From an uncultured Erysipelotrichaceae bacterium (lineage in GTDB: Bacteria > Bacillota_I > Bacilli_A > Erysipelotrichales > Erysipelotrichaceae), in NCBI GenBank assembly GCA_902773425.1, contig CACYEP010000007.1:1-45120 (forward strand): 45,120 nt of DNA, given 5' to 3'. Position 1 is the stretch's first letter, and each line of letters begins with the position of its first letter. This document shows, one piece after another, positions 9,023 through 16,553 of the stretch. The notes below the pieces were generated by a model. It was not told the DNA's origin. It was given only the letters and a program-made list of their open reading frames with translations, and did not search any database. The position numbers and the translations under genes are program-made.

Positions 9023-9751
9023 TTAATCTTCATCAAACAGTTTGCTTAAAATCATCTCACGGTGATTGAGAAATAAAGATGTCAGTCTGTAAGAATCCGT
9101 GTCTTCGTAATCGATGACACGCATTTTTTCATCGAGCGAATAAATCGTCGCTCCCGGGAACCCTAATAATATAGGCGAATGCGTTGCAATAATAAACTGG
9201 GAACCGTGCTTGACACTCTCATTGATTTCCGACAGCAACGTAATTTGTCCCTGCGCGGATAACGCAGCTTCCGGTTCATCCAGAATATAAAACCCGCCGG
9301 GACGGAAATGCCTGCTTGCTGCAGCCAGGAAACTTTCCCCGTGACTCTTGAAATGGAGATCTTCCGGAGGCGCTTTGGAAGAAGAGTCGCGTGAATATTC
9401 CGCTTCTTTGGTGGCCACATTGTAAAAACTCTCAGCGCGAAGAAAATATCCCCATGCCGCTTTACGGTAAGAGCGTATCAATTTCATTGCGCGGCAAAGC
9501 TCCGAATGGGAATCAAAGGTAGAAAACGAATAATTGAGGGTTCCCCCTTCCGGATTAAACCCGTAAGCAATCGCAACGGCTTCTAAAAGAGTCGATTTTC
9601 CGGACCCGTTTTCTCCGGCGAAATAAGATACCGGTGTCTCAAACCGCAATTCATTTAATTCTTTTATAGACGGAATATCCCGCAGATAACTGTCATCGGG
9701 AATCCTATCCCAATCGATTCTGAATCCGCGGACTATCAAATCCTGATTCAT
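9023..9751 (-). CDS. AAA-family ATPase (COG3910-like, ABC/SMC type)
   Basis: From the ATG at 9749-9751 (GGAGGG site upstream) the protein is 242 residues. Walker A is GENGSGKSTLLEA (about 46-58), followed by AIAYGFNPEGG. The signature-like SHGESF, Walker B FYILDEPEAALS and the switch His in FIIATHSPILL place it with small soluble ABC-type ATPases predicted to act as ATP-dependent switches. There is no transmembrane segment. Its start overlaps the stop of the upstream deformylase-like gene by 4 bases (ATGA), so the two are translationally coupled. The cellular role is unknown. Confidence 0.82.
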   Translation of the reverse strand: MNQDLIVRGFRIDWDRIPDDSYLRDIPSIKELNELRFETPVSYFAGENGSGKSTLLEAVAIAYGFNPEGGTLNYSFSTFDSHSELCRAMKLIRSYRKAAWGYFLRAESFYNVATKEAEYSRDSSSKAPPEDLHFKSHGESFLAAASRHFRPGGFYILDEPEAALSAQGQITLLSEINESVKHGSQFIIATHSPILLGFPGATIYSLDEKMRVIDYEDTDSYRLTSLFLNHREMILSKLFDED

Positions 9752-10158
9752 ATAAGAATTCCCTCCAAATGATCGCATTCATGCTGGATGATCTGCGCAA
9801 TCCATCCGGAATACTTCGCCGTATGAACTTTCATCAAAGAATCCTGATATTTCACGGTGATATTACGGTAACGGACGGTTTTACGAGCACCTGACAATGA
9901 AAGGCATCCTTCTTCTGTTTCATACGCTCCGGATTTCTGCAAAATGACCGGATTAAACATCACAAGATTTCCGATACCTGCGGACACTATAATGATTCGT
10001 TTTGTATATCCGATCATGTTGGCTGCCATCCCTGCGCATTCATTGCGGTGATGATTCAATGTATCCGATAGATCTTTTGCGATATACGCATCATGCACGT
10101 CCGCATCGGACGATTTTTGTTTTAATAGGAATATGTCTTTGACAATTGGTTTAATCAT
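9748..10158 (-). CDS. Peptide deformylase-like protein
   Basis: The protein is 136 residues from the ATG at 10156-10158, chosen for its GAGGTG site. Deformylases remove the formyl group from nascent N-terminal Met using a Cys/His/His-bound metal. Motif 2 (EEGCLSLSG) and motif 3 (QHECDHLEG) are intact, so the metal site and catalytic Glu are present. Motif 1, normally GxGxAAxQ, reads CAGMAANM: the Gln that stabilises the transition state is Met and the first Gly is Cys. It may therefore be a PDF-like protein with altered activity rather than the housekeeping Def. It is coupled to the downstream ATPase. Confidence 0.8.
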   Translation of the reverse strand: MIKPIVKDIFLLKQKSSDADVHDAYIAKDLSDTLNHHRNECAGMAANMIGYTKRIIIVSAGIGNLVMFNPVILQKSGAYETEEGCLSLSGARKTVRYRNITVKYQDSLMKVHTAKYSGWIAQIIQHECDHLEGILI

Positions 10159-10270
10159 ACAGGCACCTCTATGAATCACTATACACTAAATGTATCAATT
10201 TTATGACCCGGATACGGTACATTCCCTGCCTATATCAAGTAAAATAGAATCGGAAAGAAGTGATAATAAT

Positions 10271-10942
10271 ATGTTTGAGTTTGAAATATCCGGCATTCAT
10301 GTCTTTGTAACCGGAGCGCAAAACGGAAAGGTTCCCTGTGTGATTTATAATTCCGATCAGAATGACGGGCTTAAAGTATATGAAGAAATACAGAAAATCA
10401 CGGATATTCCGTTCACTTTTGCTGTACTGTCCGGATTCAATTGGAATGATGATCTGTCTCCCTGGCCGATGAAATCCTTTACGAAATGGAGCGCAGATTT
10501 TGCCGGTAACGCAGATGATTATCTAAATGTAATTACAGAACAGATTCTGCCGGAAATCAGCCGGAAACTGTCATTCAAGCCGGCCTATTATGCCATCACC
10601 GGATACTCCCTTGCCGGTTTATTCGCCGTCTACTCACTTTATAAAACAGACGTATTCAAGCGTGCAGCCGTTGCGTCCGGATCATTATGGTACGAAAACT
10701 TCATTACCTATGCCAAAACACAGAAAATGGCTGCGAAGCCGGATGCCGTATACTTCTCTTTGGGAGACCGAGAATCCCGCACAAAAAACGAAATCATGCG
10801 AAGAGTTGAGGATAATACGGCAGAGCTTTGTGAATTCTATAAAAGCCTCGGTATTCAATCCGTCTTTGAACTGAACCCGGGAGGTCATTTCCAGGATTGC
10901 GAAAAACGGATGGCCAAGGGAATTGCGTGGATACTAAAATAG
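10271..10942 (+). CDS. Alpha/beta-hydrolase esterase (esterase D-like fold)
   Basis: The protein is 223 residues from the ATG at 10271; the upstream extension to 10190 overlaps the likely promoter region (TAAAAT at 10240-10245). The nucleophile elbow GYSLAG (about 131-136) and a C-terminal GGHFQDCEKR supply Ser and His of a triad, and SLGDRESRTK probably carries the Asp. This resembles putative esterases of the EsterasePHB/Esterase D group. There is no signal peptide, so it is cytosolic. The ribosome site is weak (GGAAAGAAGTGA). It stands alone between two minus-strand units. Confidence 0.7.
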   Translation: MFEFEISGIHVFVTGAQNGKVPCVIYNSDQNDGLKVYEEIQKITDIPFTFAVLSGFNWNDDLSPWPMKSFTKWSADFAGNADDYLNVITEQILPEISRKLSFKPAYYAITGYSLAGLFAVYSLYKTDVFKRAAVASGSLWYENFITYAKTQKMAAKPDAVYFSLGDRESRTKNEIMRRVEDNTAELCEFYKSLGIQSVFELNPGGHFQDCEKRMAKGIAWILK

Positions 10943-10963
10943 AAACCGGGCGGTTCCTATTTT

Positions 10964-11290
10964 CTATTTTCGAATAAAACTATCATCTTTTACAGGGCTC
11001 TCCTCACTTGAAAAACGTTCAATCTTCATGTGAAGATCATATTTATTCCGTAAAGAAGCAATCGTTTGCATCATTTCGGATGCGTGATGAATATCCAGTG
11101 CTTCTTGGTTTTCCCATTGGTCCACCAATAAGACGGTTTCCGGGTCTTCCATCGATACAAAATAACTGTACCCGATATTTCCTTTTTCTTCACGGATCTT
11201 TTGGACAGTTCCGGACGAGATCATTTCTTCCGCAAATTTCCGCGCGTTTCCGTTTACTCCCGTATAAAACAAATGTACTGTAATGCTCAT
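10964..11290 (-). CDS. Antibiotic biosynthesis monooxygenase (ABM)-fold protein
   Basis: The protein is 108 residues from the ATG at 11288-11290, with AGGAG upstream. It matches the ABM ferredoxin-like fold: MSITVHLFYTG, NIGYSYFVSMEDP, then VLLVDQWENQEALDIHHAS, where the W-x-N/S-x-E-A-x-xxH segment is the family hallmark. Members act as heme-degrading or quinol monooxygenases or have no known substrate; the sequence does not decide between these. It lies 7 bases after the MazG-like gene and probably shares its transcript. Confidence 0.8.
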   Translation of the reverse strand: MSITVHLFYTGVNGNARKFAEEMISSGTVQKIREEKGNIGYSYFVSMEDPETVLLVDQWENQEALDIHHASEMMQTIASLRNKYDLHMKIERFSSEESPVKDDSFIRK

Positions 11291-11297
11291 ATTACTC

Positions 11298-11621
11298 CTA
11301 TAATTCCGTATACTTATCTGCTTTTCCTTTGGCTTTTTCCACCGGATACTTCTTTTCGTTCTGATCACATTTCCGGTTGATGATTTCATCCGGGTCAACA
11401 CCCAGCTTATCACATAGCTGCAGACAGTAATTCATGACATCCGCAATTTCCTCGCATGCGTGTTCCTTATCGAATTCAATATCATTCCATTGAAAACATT
11501 CCAACAGTTCACCGGCTTCAATCACAATACTTTTTGCGAGATTGGACGGGCTGTGGAATTGGTCCCAATCCCGGTCTTCCGTAAACTGTTTGATGCGCCG
11601 GAGTGTTTCATCTTTAATCAT
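11298..11621 (-). CDS. MazG-like nucleotide pyrophosphohydrolase
   Basis: The protein is 107 residues from the ATG at 11619-11621, with a GAGG site 8 bases upstream. The all-alpha NTP pyrophosphohydrolase signature is complete: EAGELLECFQW (ExxE) and EEIADVMNYCLQL (ExxD), the Mg-binding acidic residues of the MazG/RS21-C6 group, with a C-terminal NEKKYPVEKAKGKADKY typical of this family. Such enzymes hydrolyse non-canonical or surplus NTPs to NMP + PPi. It leads a two-gene unit with the ABM-fold gene. Confidence 0.86.
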   Translation of the reverse strand: MIKDETLRRIKQFTEDRDWDQFHSPSNLAKSIVIEAGELLECFQWNDIEFDKEHACEEIADVMNYCLQLCDKLGVDPDEIINRKCDQNEKKYPVEKAKGKADKYTEL

Positions 11622-11712
11622 AGTTCTTACCTCAACGATTCTATTATAGGATGGTTTGGCCTGAAACAAAAGAAAACGGCGGATATTCACCCGCCGTAAA
11701 TCAGAACAGGAA

Positions 11713-12474
11713 TTAAGCTGCGCACCAGCCGCCGTCAACCGCAAGTTCCGCACCGGAAATAAACTGAGCTTCATCGCTTGCGAGGAATAAGACAGCCTTC
11801 GCAATTTCAGACGGATCACCCGGAGCCGGAGATGTCGCCAGGTTCGGCTGAAGCTTCGCGTATGCGTTCATGTTCGGCATTCCCATAGATGTAGAGATCT
11901 CGGTTGCGAATCCGCCCGCAATGATCGCATTGGAACGGATGCCTTCCGCTTTATACATGTAAGCTGTATTTCTGGATAATGTAACAACCGCAGACTTGGA
12001 AGAGCAATATACTGCACCTGCGCAGGTCTTATACGCACCTTCGGAAGCGATATGGACGATCGATCCCTTGGAGCCCTGTGCTAAGAATGTATTGACCGCT
12101 TTTCTGGTTGCGTAGAACGGACCGAACACATTGACGTTGAATACAGCCTGGAGTTTTTCATCAGAAAAATCACCTACGGCTGCCATGTCATCCATGATGC
12201 CGGCATTATTTACAAGAATATCGAGTTTGCCGAATTTTTCAACAGCAAAGTCAATCATGCCTTCGTTGACTTCTTTCGAAGAGATGTCTCCCGGATAAGC
12301 TAGAACCTTGCCTTCTTCATTTGCTAAAGAAGCAGCCAATTCTTCCAAACGTTCTTTTCTTCACGCAACCGCAACAACGCAAGCGCCCTCTTTTGCAAAA
12401 TACGTAACGATTTCTTTGCCCATGCCGCTCGAAGCGCCGGTCACAACTGCCACTTTACCGCTTAATCTTCCCAT
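11713..12474 (-). pseudogene. SDR-family oxidoreductase interrupted by an in-frame TGA
   Basis: Reading from ATG 12472-12474, which has a strong AAGGAGG site, the frame gives MGRLSGKVAVVTGASSGMGK with the Rossmann TGxxxGxG motif. Codon 38 is then TGA (12361-12363), and the same frame continues without shift as RKERLEELAA to a normal C-terminus at 11713. The remainder is intact: NNAG, a substrate-site Ser in HIASEG, and the catalytic YCSSK (YxxxK). Homologues read VARRKER at this point, so a single CGA-to-TGA change would explain it. Translation could restart at TTG 12348, but that product would lack the NAD(P)-binding motif. TGA is an ordinary stop elsewhere in the window. It may be a true pseudogene, a strain-level mutation or a sequencing error. 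Confidence 0.85.
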
Positions 12475-12484
12475 ATAGTCCTCC

Positions 12485-12535
12485 TTGTTAAGCAATTAAC
12501 AAGCATAGTGTAACGAATGAATCCTAAAACTTCAA
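12485..12535 (-). promoter_or_regulatory. SDR promoter with perfect palindromic operator
   Basis: On the minus strand TTGAAG (12530-12535) and TACACT (12507-12512) are separated by 17 bases. The perfect inverted repeat TTGTTAA-N4-TTAACAA (12485-12502) covers the expected transcription start, a layout typical of MarR- or TetR-type repression. No regulator gene is adjacent. The spacer also holds AATCCTAA (12520-12527), whose inverted copy TTAGGATT lies at 12574-12581. Confidence 0.6.
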
Positions 12536-12629
12536 GTGAATACACAAGGAATATGTTCATTTCCTGTTTCAACTTAGGATTTCGTACAAAGTTCTTGTGA
12601 AAAATACTTTATTCATCCGAAAAATGAAA

Positions 12630-12635
12630 TATAAT
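12630..12635 (+). promoter_or_regulatory. -10 element for the YegP-family gene
   Basis: TATAAT lies 45 bases before the ATG at 12681. Only a weak -35 (TTTATT at 12608-12613, 16-base spacer) is visible. Confidence 0.45.
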
Positions 12636-12680
12636 GTAATAAAGAGGACGAATTTTCATTCATAGAAAGGGGCTCATAAT

Positions 12681-13055
12681 ATGGGAAAATTTGTAGTAAA
12701 GAAGACGAATACAGGCGTTAAATTTGATTTGAAGGCTGTCAACGGTCAGGTTGTTGCGACTTCCGAAGTTTACACCAGCCAGAAATCCTGCTTAAACGGC
12801 ATTGAATCCGTTCGTAAGAACTCTCAGATCGCTTTGGTTGAAGACCAGACCAAGGAAGGTTACGAAGAACAGAAATGCCCGAAATTCCAGGTTTACGTTG
12901 ACAAGGCCGGCGAATTCCGTTTCCGCTTATTAGCGACCAACGGACAGAACATCTGCCATTCCGAAGGTTATACCACAATTGATAACTGCTATAACGGAAT
13001 TAAATCGGTCATCAACAACGCTGCAGATTCCGAAATCGTTTTACCGGAAGAATAG
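12681..13055 (+). CDS. YegP-family (DUF1508) protein with two tandem repeats
   Basis: The 124-residue protein consists of two copies of the roughly 50-residue DUF1508 motif. Copy one runs from KFVVKKTNTGVKFDLKAVNGQ to SVRKNSQ, and copy two from FQVYVDKAGEFRFRLLATNGQ to SVINNA. Each contains the W/F-R-LxAxNGQ strand and a GYTxxxxCxNGIxSV helix. DUF1508/YegP proteins are small stress-associated proteins of unclear biochemical role. There is no signal peptide. An AAAGGGG ribosome site precedes the ATG and a strong terminator follows, so it is monocistronic. Confidence 0.88.
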   Translation: MGKFVVKKTNTGVKFDLKAVNGQVVATSEVYTSQKSCLNGIESVRKNSQIALVEDQTKEGYEEQKCPKFQVYVDKAGEFRFRLLATNGQNICHSEGYTTIDNCYNGIKSVINNAADSEIVLPEE

Positions 13056-13078
13056 TACATAATTCACGCATAATGCAT

Positions 13079-13106
13079 AAGGCGTAAGTCATCTTACGCC
13101 TTTTTT
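13079..13106 (+). terminator. Rho-independent terminator of the YegP gene
   Basis: A 10-bp stem, AAGGCGTAAG with its complement, and a 4-base loop are followed by six T. Confidence 0.92.
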
Positions 13107-13279
13107 CATTTCTGCCATTGGAAGACCATGCCGTTGATGGTCAGCTTACCGCTGGATGATGAAAGAACCTTAATGATACCCGCCACACAGCCGATACACA
13201 TCAGCCACGCAAGAAGCGCCGCCGCACTGATCGCTCCGCCGAACATCACGGATCCGAGTCCTATGATCATGCTTTTCAT
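13106..13279 (-). CDS. Small hypothetical membrane protein
   Basis: The protein is 57 residues from the ATG at 13277-13279, preceded by AAAGGGGG. One long hydrophobic stretch spans GLGSVMFGGAISAAALLAWLM and GCVAGIIKVL, followed by a polar tail SSSSGKLTINGMVFQWQK. The Gly/Ala pattern suggests one membrane helix or a tight hairpin. The stop codon touches the T-run of the opposing terminator. I do not recognise a family. The good ribosome site and hydrophobic composition are the only support. Confidence 0.5.
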   Translation of the reverse strand: MKSMIIGLGSVMFGGAISAAALLAWLMCIGCVAGIIKVLSSSSGKLTINGMVFQWQK

Positions 13280-13328
13280 AGTATTTCCCCCTTTCAATTC
13301 TTATTACGAGGGAATCCTGAATTTTCCG

Positions 13329-13355
13329 AAAAAAAGGGTCCCTTTTCAGGGACCC
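13329..13355 (-). terminator. Terminator of the pgsA-recA-hpf unit
   Basis: On the minus strand an 8-bp stem GGGTCCCT/AGGGACCC with loop GAAA is followed by seven T, starting 11 bases after the hpf stop. Confidence 0.93.
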
Positions 13356-13366
13356 GGCATCCACTT

Positions 13367-13900
13367 CTAATCTTCTTTGCGTACGTCTAATACGCCATAT
13401 CCTCCGTCATAACGGTGGTAAACGATACTTAACTGTCCGTCTTCCTCATCCGTGTAAACGAAGAAGGAATGGCCGACCATCTCCATCTGAAGAATCGCTT
13501 CGTCCAGACTCATCTTTTCGGCAACAACCAATTTGGTGCGTACCGGAGTGTCTTTTGCGTCCTCTTCCAGTTCCAAATCCACGAAGGATTTCGCTAAAGA
13601 GGAACGGTGTCTGCGGTTCAGACGGTTCTTCTGGGTGACGATCTGACGCTGAAGTTTCGCGGTTGCCTCATCCAATGCCGTACGTAAGTCAACGTTGGTT
13701 TCTTCCGCACGCAGGATCCCGGCCTTCGTATTGATTGTAATTTCAATACGAATCTGTGAACCGACTTTCTTAAGAACACAGTTCGCTACATCACCGTCAT
13801 CGATGATGAAGTACTGGTCAAGAAATTCAAGTCGTTCCCGGATGGCCTCCTCTGTCTTCGGACTGACGCTTACATCTTTCCCATGGACCTTAACATTCAT
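13367..13900 (-). CDS. hpf: Ribosome hibernation-promoting factor, long form
   Basis: Long HPF dimerises 70S ribosomes into inactive 100S particles in stationary phase. The 177-residue protein has the N-terminal S30AE/YfiA domain (MNVKVHGKDVSVSP, then VANCVLKKVGSQIRIEITI) and, after a linker, the C-terminal dimerisation domain (MSLDEAILQMEMVGHSFFVYTD ending YDGGYGVLDVRKED). The two-domain length marks the long form usual in Bacillota. AAAGGAGGT precedes the ATG. It lies 48 bases after recA, ahead of the terminator at 13329-13355. Confidence 0.95.
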   Translation of the reverse strand: MNVKVHGKDVSVSPKTEEAIRERLEFLDQYFIIDDGDVANCVLKKVGSQIRIEITINTKAGILRAEETNVDLRTALDEATAKLQRQIVTQKNRLNRRHRSSLAKSFVDLELEEDAKDTPVRTKLVVAEKMSLDEAILQMEMVGHSFFVYTDEEDGQLSIVYHRYDGGYGVLDVRKED

Positions 13901-13948
13901 ATTGTTACCTCCTTTGGACCTTGATCGAGAAGTGAAATGTACCCGTAT

Positions 13949-14959
13949 TTATTCGCTCAGAGGTTCTTTAGGGAATAATACTTCACGCAAAGCGCTGTTT
14001 AACTCTTCGGTAACTTCCGGATGAGCCAACAGGTAGTTCCGCGCGGATTCCCTTCCCTGCGCGATTTTCTCTTCTTTATAGGTAAACCAGGAACCGCTCT
14101 TTTGGATCATTCCGTTTTCTACAGCAAGATCCAATACTTCGGATACCCTGGAGATGCCTTCACCGTAGCGGATTTCCACAGTTGCCGTCTTAAACGGCGG
14201 AGCGACCTTGTTCTTTACAACCTTAATAATTACGCGGTTGCCGACTACATCGGTTCCGTTCTTAATCGCTTCCGAACGGCGTACGTCCATGCGGATCGAT
14301 GCGTAGAACTTCAAAGCGCGGCCGCCGGTTGTTGTTTCCGGATTACCGAACATGACACCGACTTTTTCACGGAGCTGGTTAATAAAGATCGCGGTGCATC
14401 CTTTTTGGTTGATGACGCCGGATAATTTACGCATTGCCTTGGACATTAAGCGCGCCTGCAGACCGATGGAAGAATCACCCATTTCGCCGTCTAATTCCGC
14501 CTGCGGAACGAGTGCGGCAACCGAGTCAATGACGACCAGATCAATGGCACCCGAACGGATCAGCATCTCAGTAATTTCAAGAGCTTCTTCTCCGCTGTCC
14601 GGCTGCGAAAGAATCAAATCATCAATATTCACGCCCAATTTTTTCGCATATTGCGGATCGATCGCATTTTCCGCGTCTATAAACGCAGCTCTTCCGCCCT
14701 GTTTTTGAACTTCCGCGATGGCATGAAGCGCAATGGTTGTCTTACCGGAAGATTCCGGACCGTAAATCTCAATAATTCTCCCTTTCGGATAACCGCCGAT
14801 TCCCAGCGCTTTATCCAATCCCAACGACCCGGTCGGAATGGCATCCACATCTACGCTGGCGCGTTCACCGAGCATCATTACCGATCCTTTGCCGAATTCT
14901 TTTTCAATCTGACGGACTGTTTCCGCCAAGGCTTTATTCTTTTCATCCAATGTTTCCAT
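13949..14959 (-). CDS. recA: Recombinase RecA
   Basis: RecA forms the nucleoprotein filament for homologous pairing and triggers LexA cleavage. The 336-residue protein shows [20 protein letters not shown], Walker [30 protein letters not shown] with the L1 region, [11 protein letters not shown], and the L2 loop [16 protein letters not shown]. The acidic C-terminal tail is short. The start has AGGAG upstream. No LexA/DinR box of the CGAACN4GTTCG type is visible in the 52 bases before it, and the gene probably shares transcription with pgsA. cinA, often between pgsA and recA in Bacillota, is absent. Confidence 0.97.
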   Translation of the reverse strand: METLDEKNKALAETVRQIEKEFGKGSVMMLGERASVDVDAIPTGSLGLDKALGIGGYPKGRIIEIYGPESSGKTTIALHAIAEVQKQGGRAAFIDAENAIDPQYAKKLGVNIDDLILSQPDSGEEALEITEMLIRSGAIDLVVIDSVAALVPQAELDGEMGDSSIGLQARLMSKAMRKLSGVINQKGCTAIFINQLREKVGVMFGNPETTTGGRALKFYASIRMDVRRSEAIKNGTDVVGNRVIIKVVKNKVAPPFKTATVEIRYGEGISRVSEVLDLAVENGMIQKSGSWFTYKEEKIAQGRESARNYLLAHPEVTEELNSALREVLFPKEPLSE

Positions 14960-15011
14960 AATTTTTCGACTCCTATCTACTGTTAATTACGCAGCAATTT
15001 GCCGGTTTCCT

Positions 15012-15605
15012 TTATTTTGTCTCCAAAACATAATCTTTCATCTGTAAGAAATAGTCGATTCCGCTTGCCGCAGACAGGATCACTGCCATCCAGAGAAGAA
15101 TATTCGCCATCGGAATTCCGATCCATTCAAACGGAACGTTTCCGAGAAGAATGAAGATTACCGCAAACATCTGTGCAACGGTTTTGCACTTACCTAGCAT
15201 TCCGGCCGCCACAACAACTCCCTTGCCGGCCGCCATCATTCTCAATCCGTCCACAATCGTGTCGCGCCAGATAAAGATCAATACAACGAACAGCGGAATT
15301 CTTCCGTCCACTGCCAACATGACAAACAAAGTCGTAGTCAAAAGTTTATCCGCAATCGGATCGATAAATTTTCCGAAAGTTGTAACCAGATTATTTTTTC
15401 TCGCCAGATAACCGTCGAGGAAGTCTGAGAAACTTCCGACAACGAAGATCCCGAGCAAAATCAAATCAAGCACAGGGATCCGTACAGACATCGCATCCAC
15501 GTACCCTAAGGAGATACCGAATTGTGCGTATGGGAAGCATTTAACCAGAACGCAGACCGGAACTAAGATCATGCGGAAGACAGAAATTTTATTCGGGGTA
15601 TTCAA
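15012..15605 (-). CDS. pgsA: CDP-diacylglycerol-glycerol-3-phosphate 3-phosphatidyltransferase
   Basis: PgsA makes phosphatidylglycerol phosphate, the first committed step to phosphatidylglycerol. The CDP-alcohol phosphotransferase motif DFLDGYLAR ... G ... D ... D is complete (DFLDGYLARKNN, then FGKFIDPIADKLL), flanked by several membrane segments. I place the start at TTG 15603-15605, because AGGAG and GGAGGG lie just upstream and residues then read NTPNKISVFRMILVP, where this family begins. The only in-frame ATG (15644) precedes the ribosome site and overlaps the -10 TATAAT at 15636-15641. Product length is 197. Confidence 0.92.
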   Translation of the reverse strand: MNTPNKISVFRMILVPVCVLVKCFPYAQFGISLGYVDAMSVRIPVLDLILLGIFVVGSFSDFLDGYLARKNNLVTTFGKFIDPIADKLLTTTLFVMLAVDGRIPLFVVLIFIWRDTIVDGLRMMAAGKGVVVAAGMLGKCKTVAQMFAVIFILLGNVPFEWIGIPMANILLWMAVILSAASGIDYFLQMKDYVLETK

Positions 15606-15635
15606 GAAAATCCCTCCACTCCTATATCTGTCTAT

Positions 15636-15641
15636 ATTATA
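15636..15641 (-). promoter_or_regulatory. -10 element for pgsA-recA-hpf
   Basis: TATAAT on the minus strand lies about 30 bases before the TTG start. It sits just past the rnpB terminator, where a new promoter is needed. I see no convincing -35. Confidence 0.45.
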
Positions 15642-15656
15642 CATCCTGTCGAATCT

Positions 15657-15682
15657 AAAAAAAAGAGTCCGCAGGGACTCTT
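15657..15682 (-). terminator. Terminator of rnpB
   Basis: On the minus strand GAGTCC-CTGC-GGACTC is followed by eight T. Confidence 0.92.
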
Positions 15683-16037
15683 CATTCCTATAGAACTGTA
15701 AGCCATGTTCTGTCCTTTATATAAAGGGATGACCATTTATCTGCGGAATTACTTCCGCCCCGTCCGCACTTCGGTTCGTGTTTCAGGGTTCCTCTACCAA
15801 ATTTGAGTTTCTCGCTTGAGGGGTTTACCGCGTTCCACCCGCACGGTTTCCCGTGCGCTCGTCTCTTTGGCACTTTATCGCTTATTCCCTGGGCAAAGCC
15901 TTTAGGAAAGTCAGCGGCCGTCAGCTTTCGCTGCCCGGATTTATTATTTCATCCGGCACAAACACTACAGGCATCACAGCCTGTGCGAGCATGGACTTTC
16001 CTCTGCTTTCGCAGCAGTCATCCGCGCTATAGGCATT
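15683..16037 (-). ncRNA. rnpB: RNase P RNA, class B (Bacillus type)
   Basis: This is the catalytic RNA of RNase P, which trims tRNA 5' leaders. On the minus strand the conserved core is present: GAGGAAAGTCCATGCTCGCA near the 5' end, then GATGCCTGTAGTG, AAGTGCC, GTGGAACGCGGTAAACCC, CTCAAGCGAGAAA and AACATGGCTTACAG near the 3' end. The ends pair as P1 (CCTATAG at 16027-16033 with CTATAGG at 15687-15693). The GAACGCGGTAAACCCCT...AAATTTGGTAG core resembles the Bacillus RNA. Exact ends are estimated from P1 and the terminator. Its place next to gpsB is the Bacillus arrangement. Confidence 0.96.
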
Positions 16038-16044
16038 AAGGTAA

Positions 16045-16440
16045 CTAAAGTTTTCTTCCGCCGAAGACTGCAGCTTCCAGTCTGGCAAGTCTTCTTAACA
16101 TGTCCGCGTTGGTTCCCGAAGCAAACGGGTTCGCTTCTTCTTCCGGGACTTCTTCTTTCTGCGGTTCCGGTTTAACGGCATTTTCCTTCGCAGCCGCAAG
16201 TTCTTCGCGTAAAGCGACGATTTCTTCCGCCTGTTTCCGGTTCACTTCTTCCAGCTTCTTCAGCTTATCTTCGAATACTGCGTAATCATTCATGACCACA
16301 TCAAGGAAACGGTCGACTTCGATCGGAGAATAGCCTTTATAATCGATCGCCGGCTCAAAATCCAGGATATCGTCCGCGCTTAACTGTACTTTTTCCTCCG
16401 CGTTTTCAGCGGAAACCGTGTTTTCTTCAAAGTATGTCAT
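16045..16440 (-). CDS. gpsB: Cell division regulator GpsB (DivIVA family)
   Basis: GpsB shuttles class A penicillin-binding proteins between septum and side wall. The 131-residue protein has the DivIVA/GpsB membrane-binding and PBP-binding motif LSADDILDFEPAIDYKGYSP with EVDRFLDVV (about 20-48) and a coiled coil (about 55-87). An acidic Pro/Glu linker follows, then the GpsB C-terminal trimer segment DMLRRLARLEAAVFG. It adjoins rnpB and is divergent from recU-ponA. ponA encodes its expected client PBP1, so context and sequence agree. Confidence 0.93.
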   Translation of the reverse strand: MTYFEENTVSAENAEEKVQLSADDILDFEPAIDYKGYSPIEVDRFLDVVMNDYAVFEDKLKKLEEVNRKQAEEIVALREELAAAKENAVKPEPQKEEVPEEEANPFASGTNADMLRRLARLEAAVFGGRKL

Positions 16441-16459
16441 AACATATTACCTCTTGTAT

Positions 16460-16488
16460 ATCTTATCTTAAGATTTGATAAACTTCAA
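16460..16488 (-). promoter_or_regulatory. Promoter of gpsB-rnpB
   Basis: TTGAAG (16483-16488) and TAAGAT (16460-16465) on the minus strand are separated by 17 bases. It is back to back with the recU promoter. Confidence 0.55.
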
Positions 16489-16507
16489 TGTGAAACTCCC
16501 CATAAAC

Positions 16508-16536
16508 AAGACAAATGCCGGCTTTTAAAGTATAAT
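16508..16536 (+). promoter_or_regulatory. Promoter of recU-ponA
   Basis: AAGACA (16508-16513) and a perfect TATAAT (16531-16536) are separated by 17 bases. The ATG at 16554 follows 17 bases after the -10. Confidence 0.6.
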
Positions 16537-16553
16537 TTGAACCGGGTGATCAA

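Noticed and set aside
12361-12363. Selenocysteine or Trp recoding at the SDR TGA
   Set aside because: Homologues have Arg, no SECIS-like hairpin is evident just downstream, and TGA is used as a stop by neighbouring genes.
14960-15011. LexA/DinR box upstream of recA
   Set aside because: No CGAACN4GTTCG-like sequence is visible; recA probably depends on the pgsA promoter.
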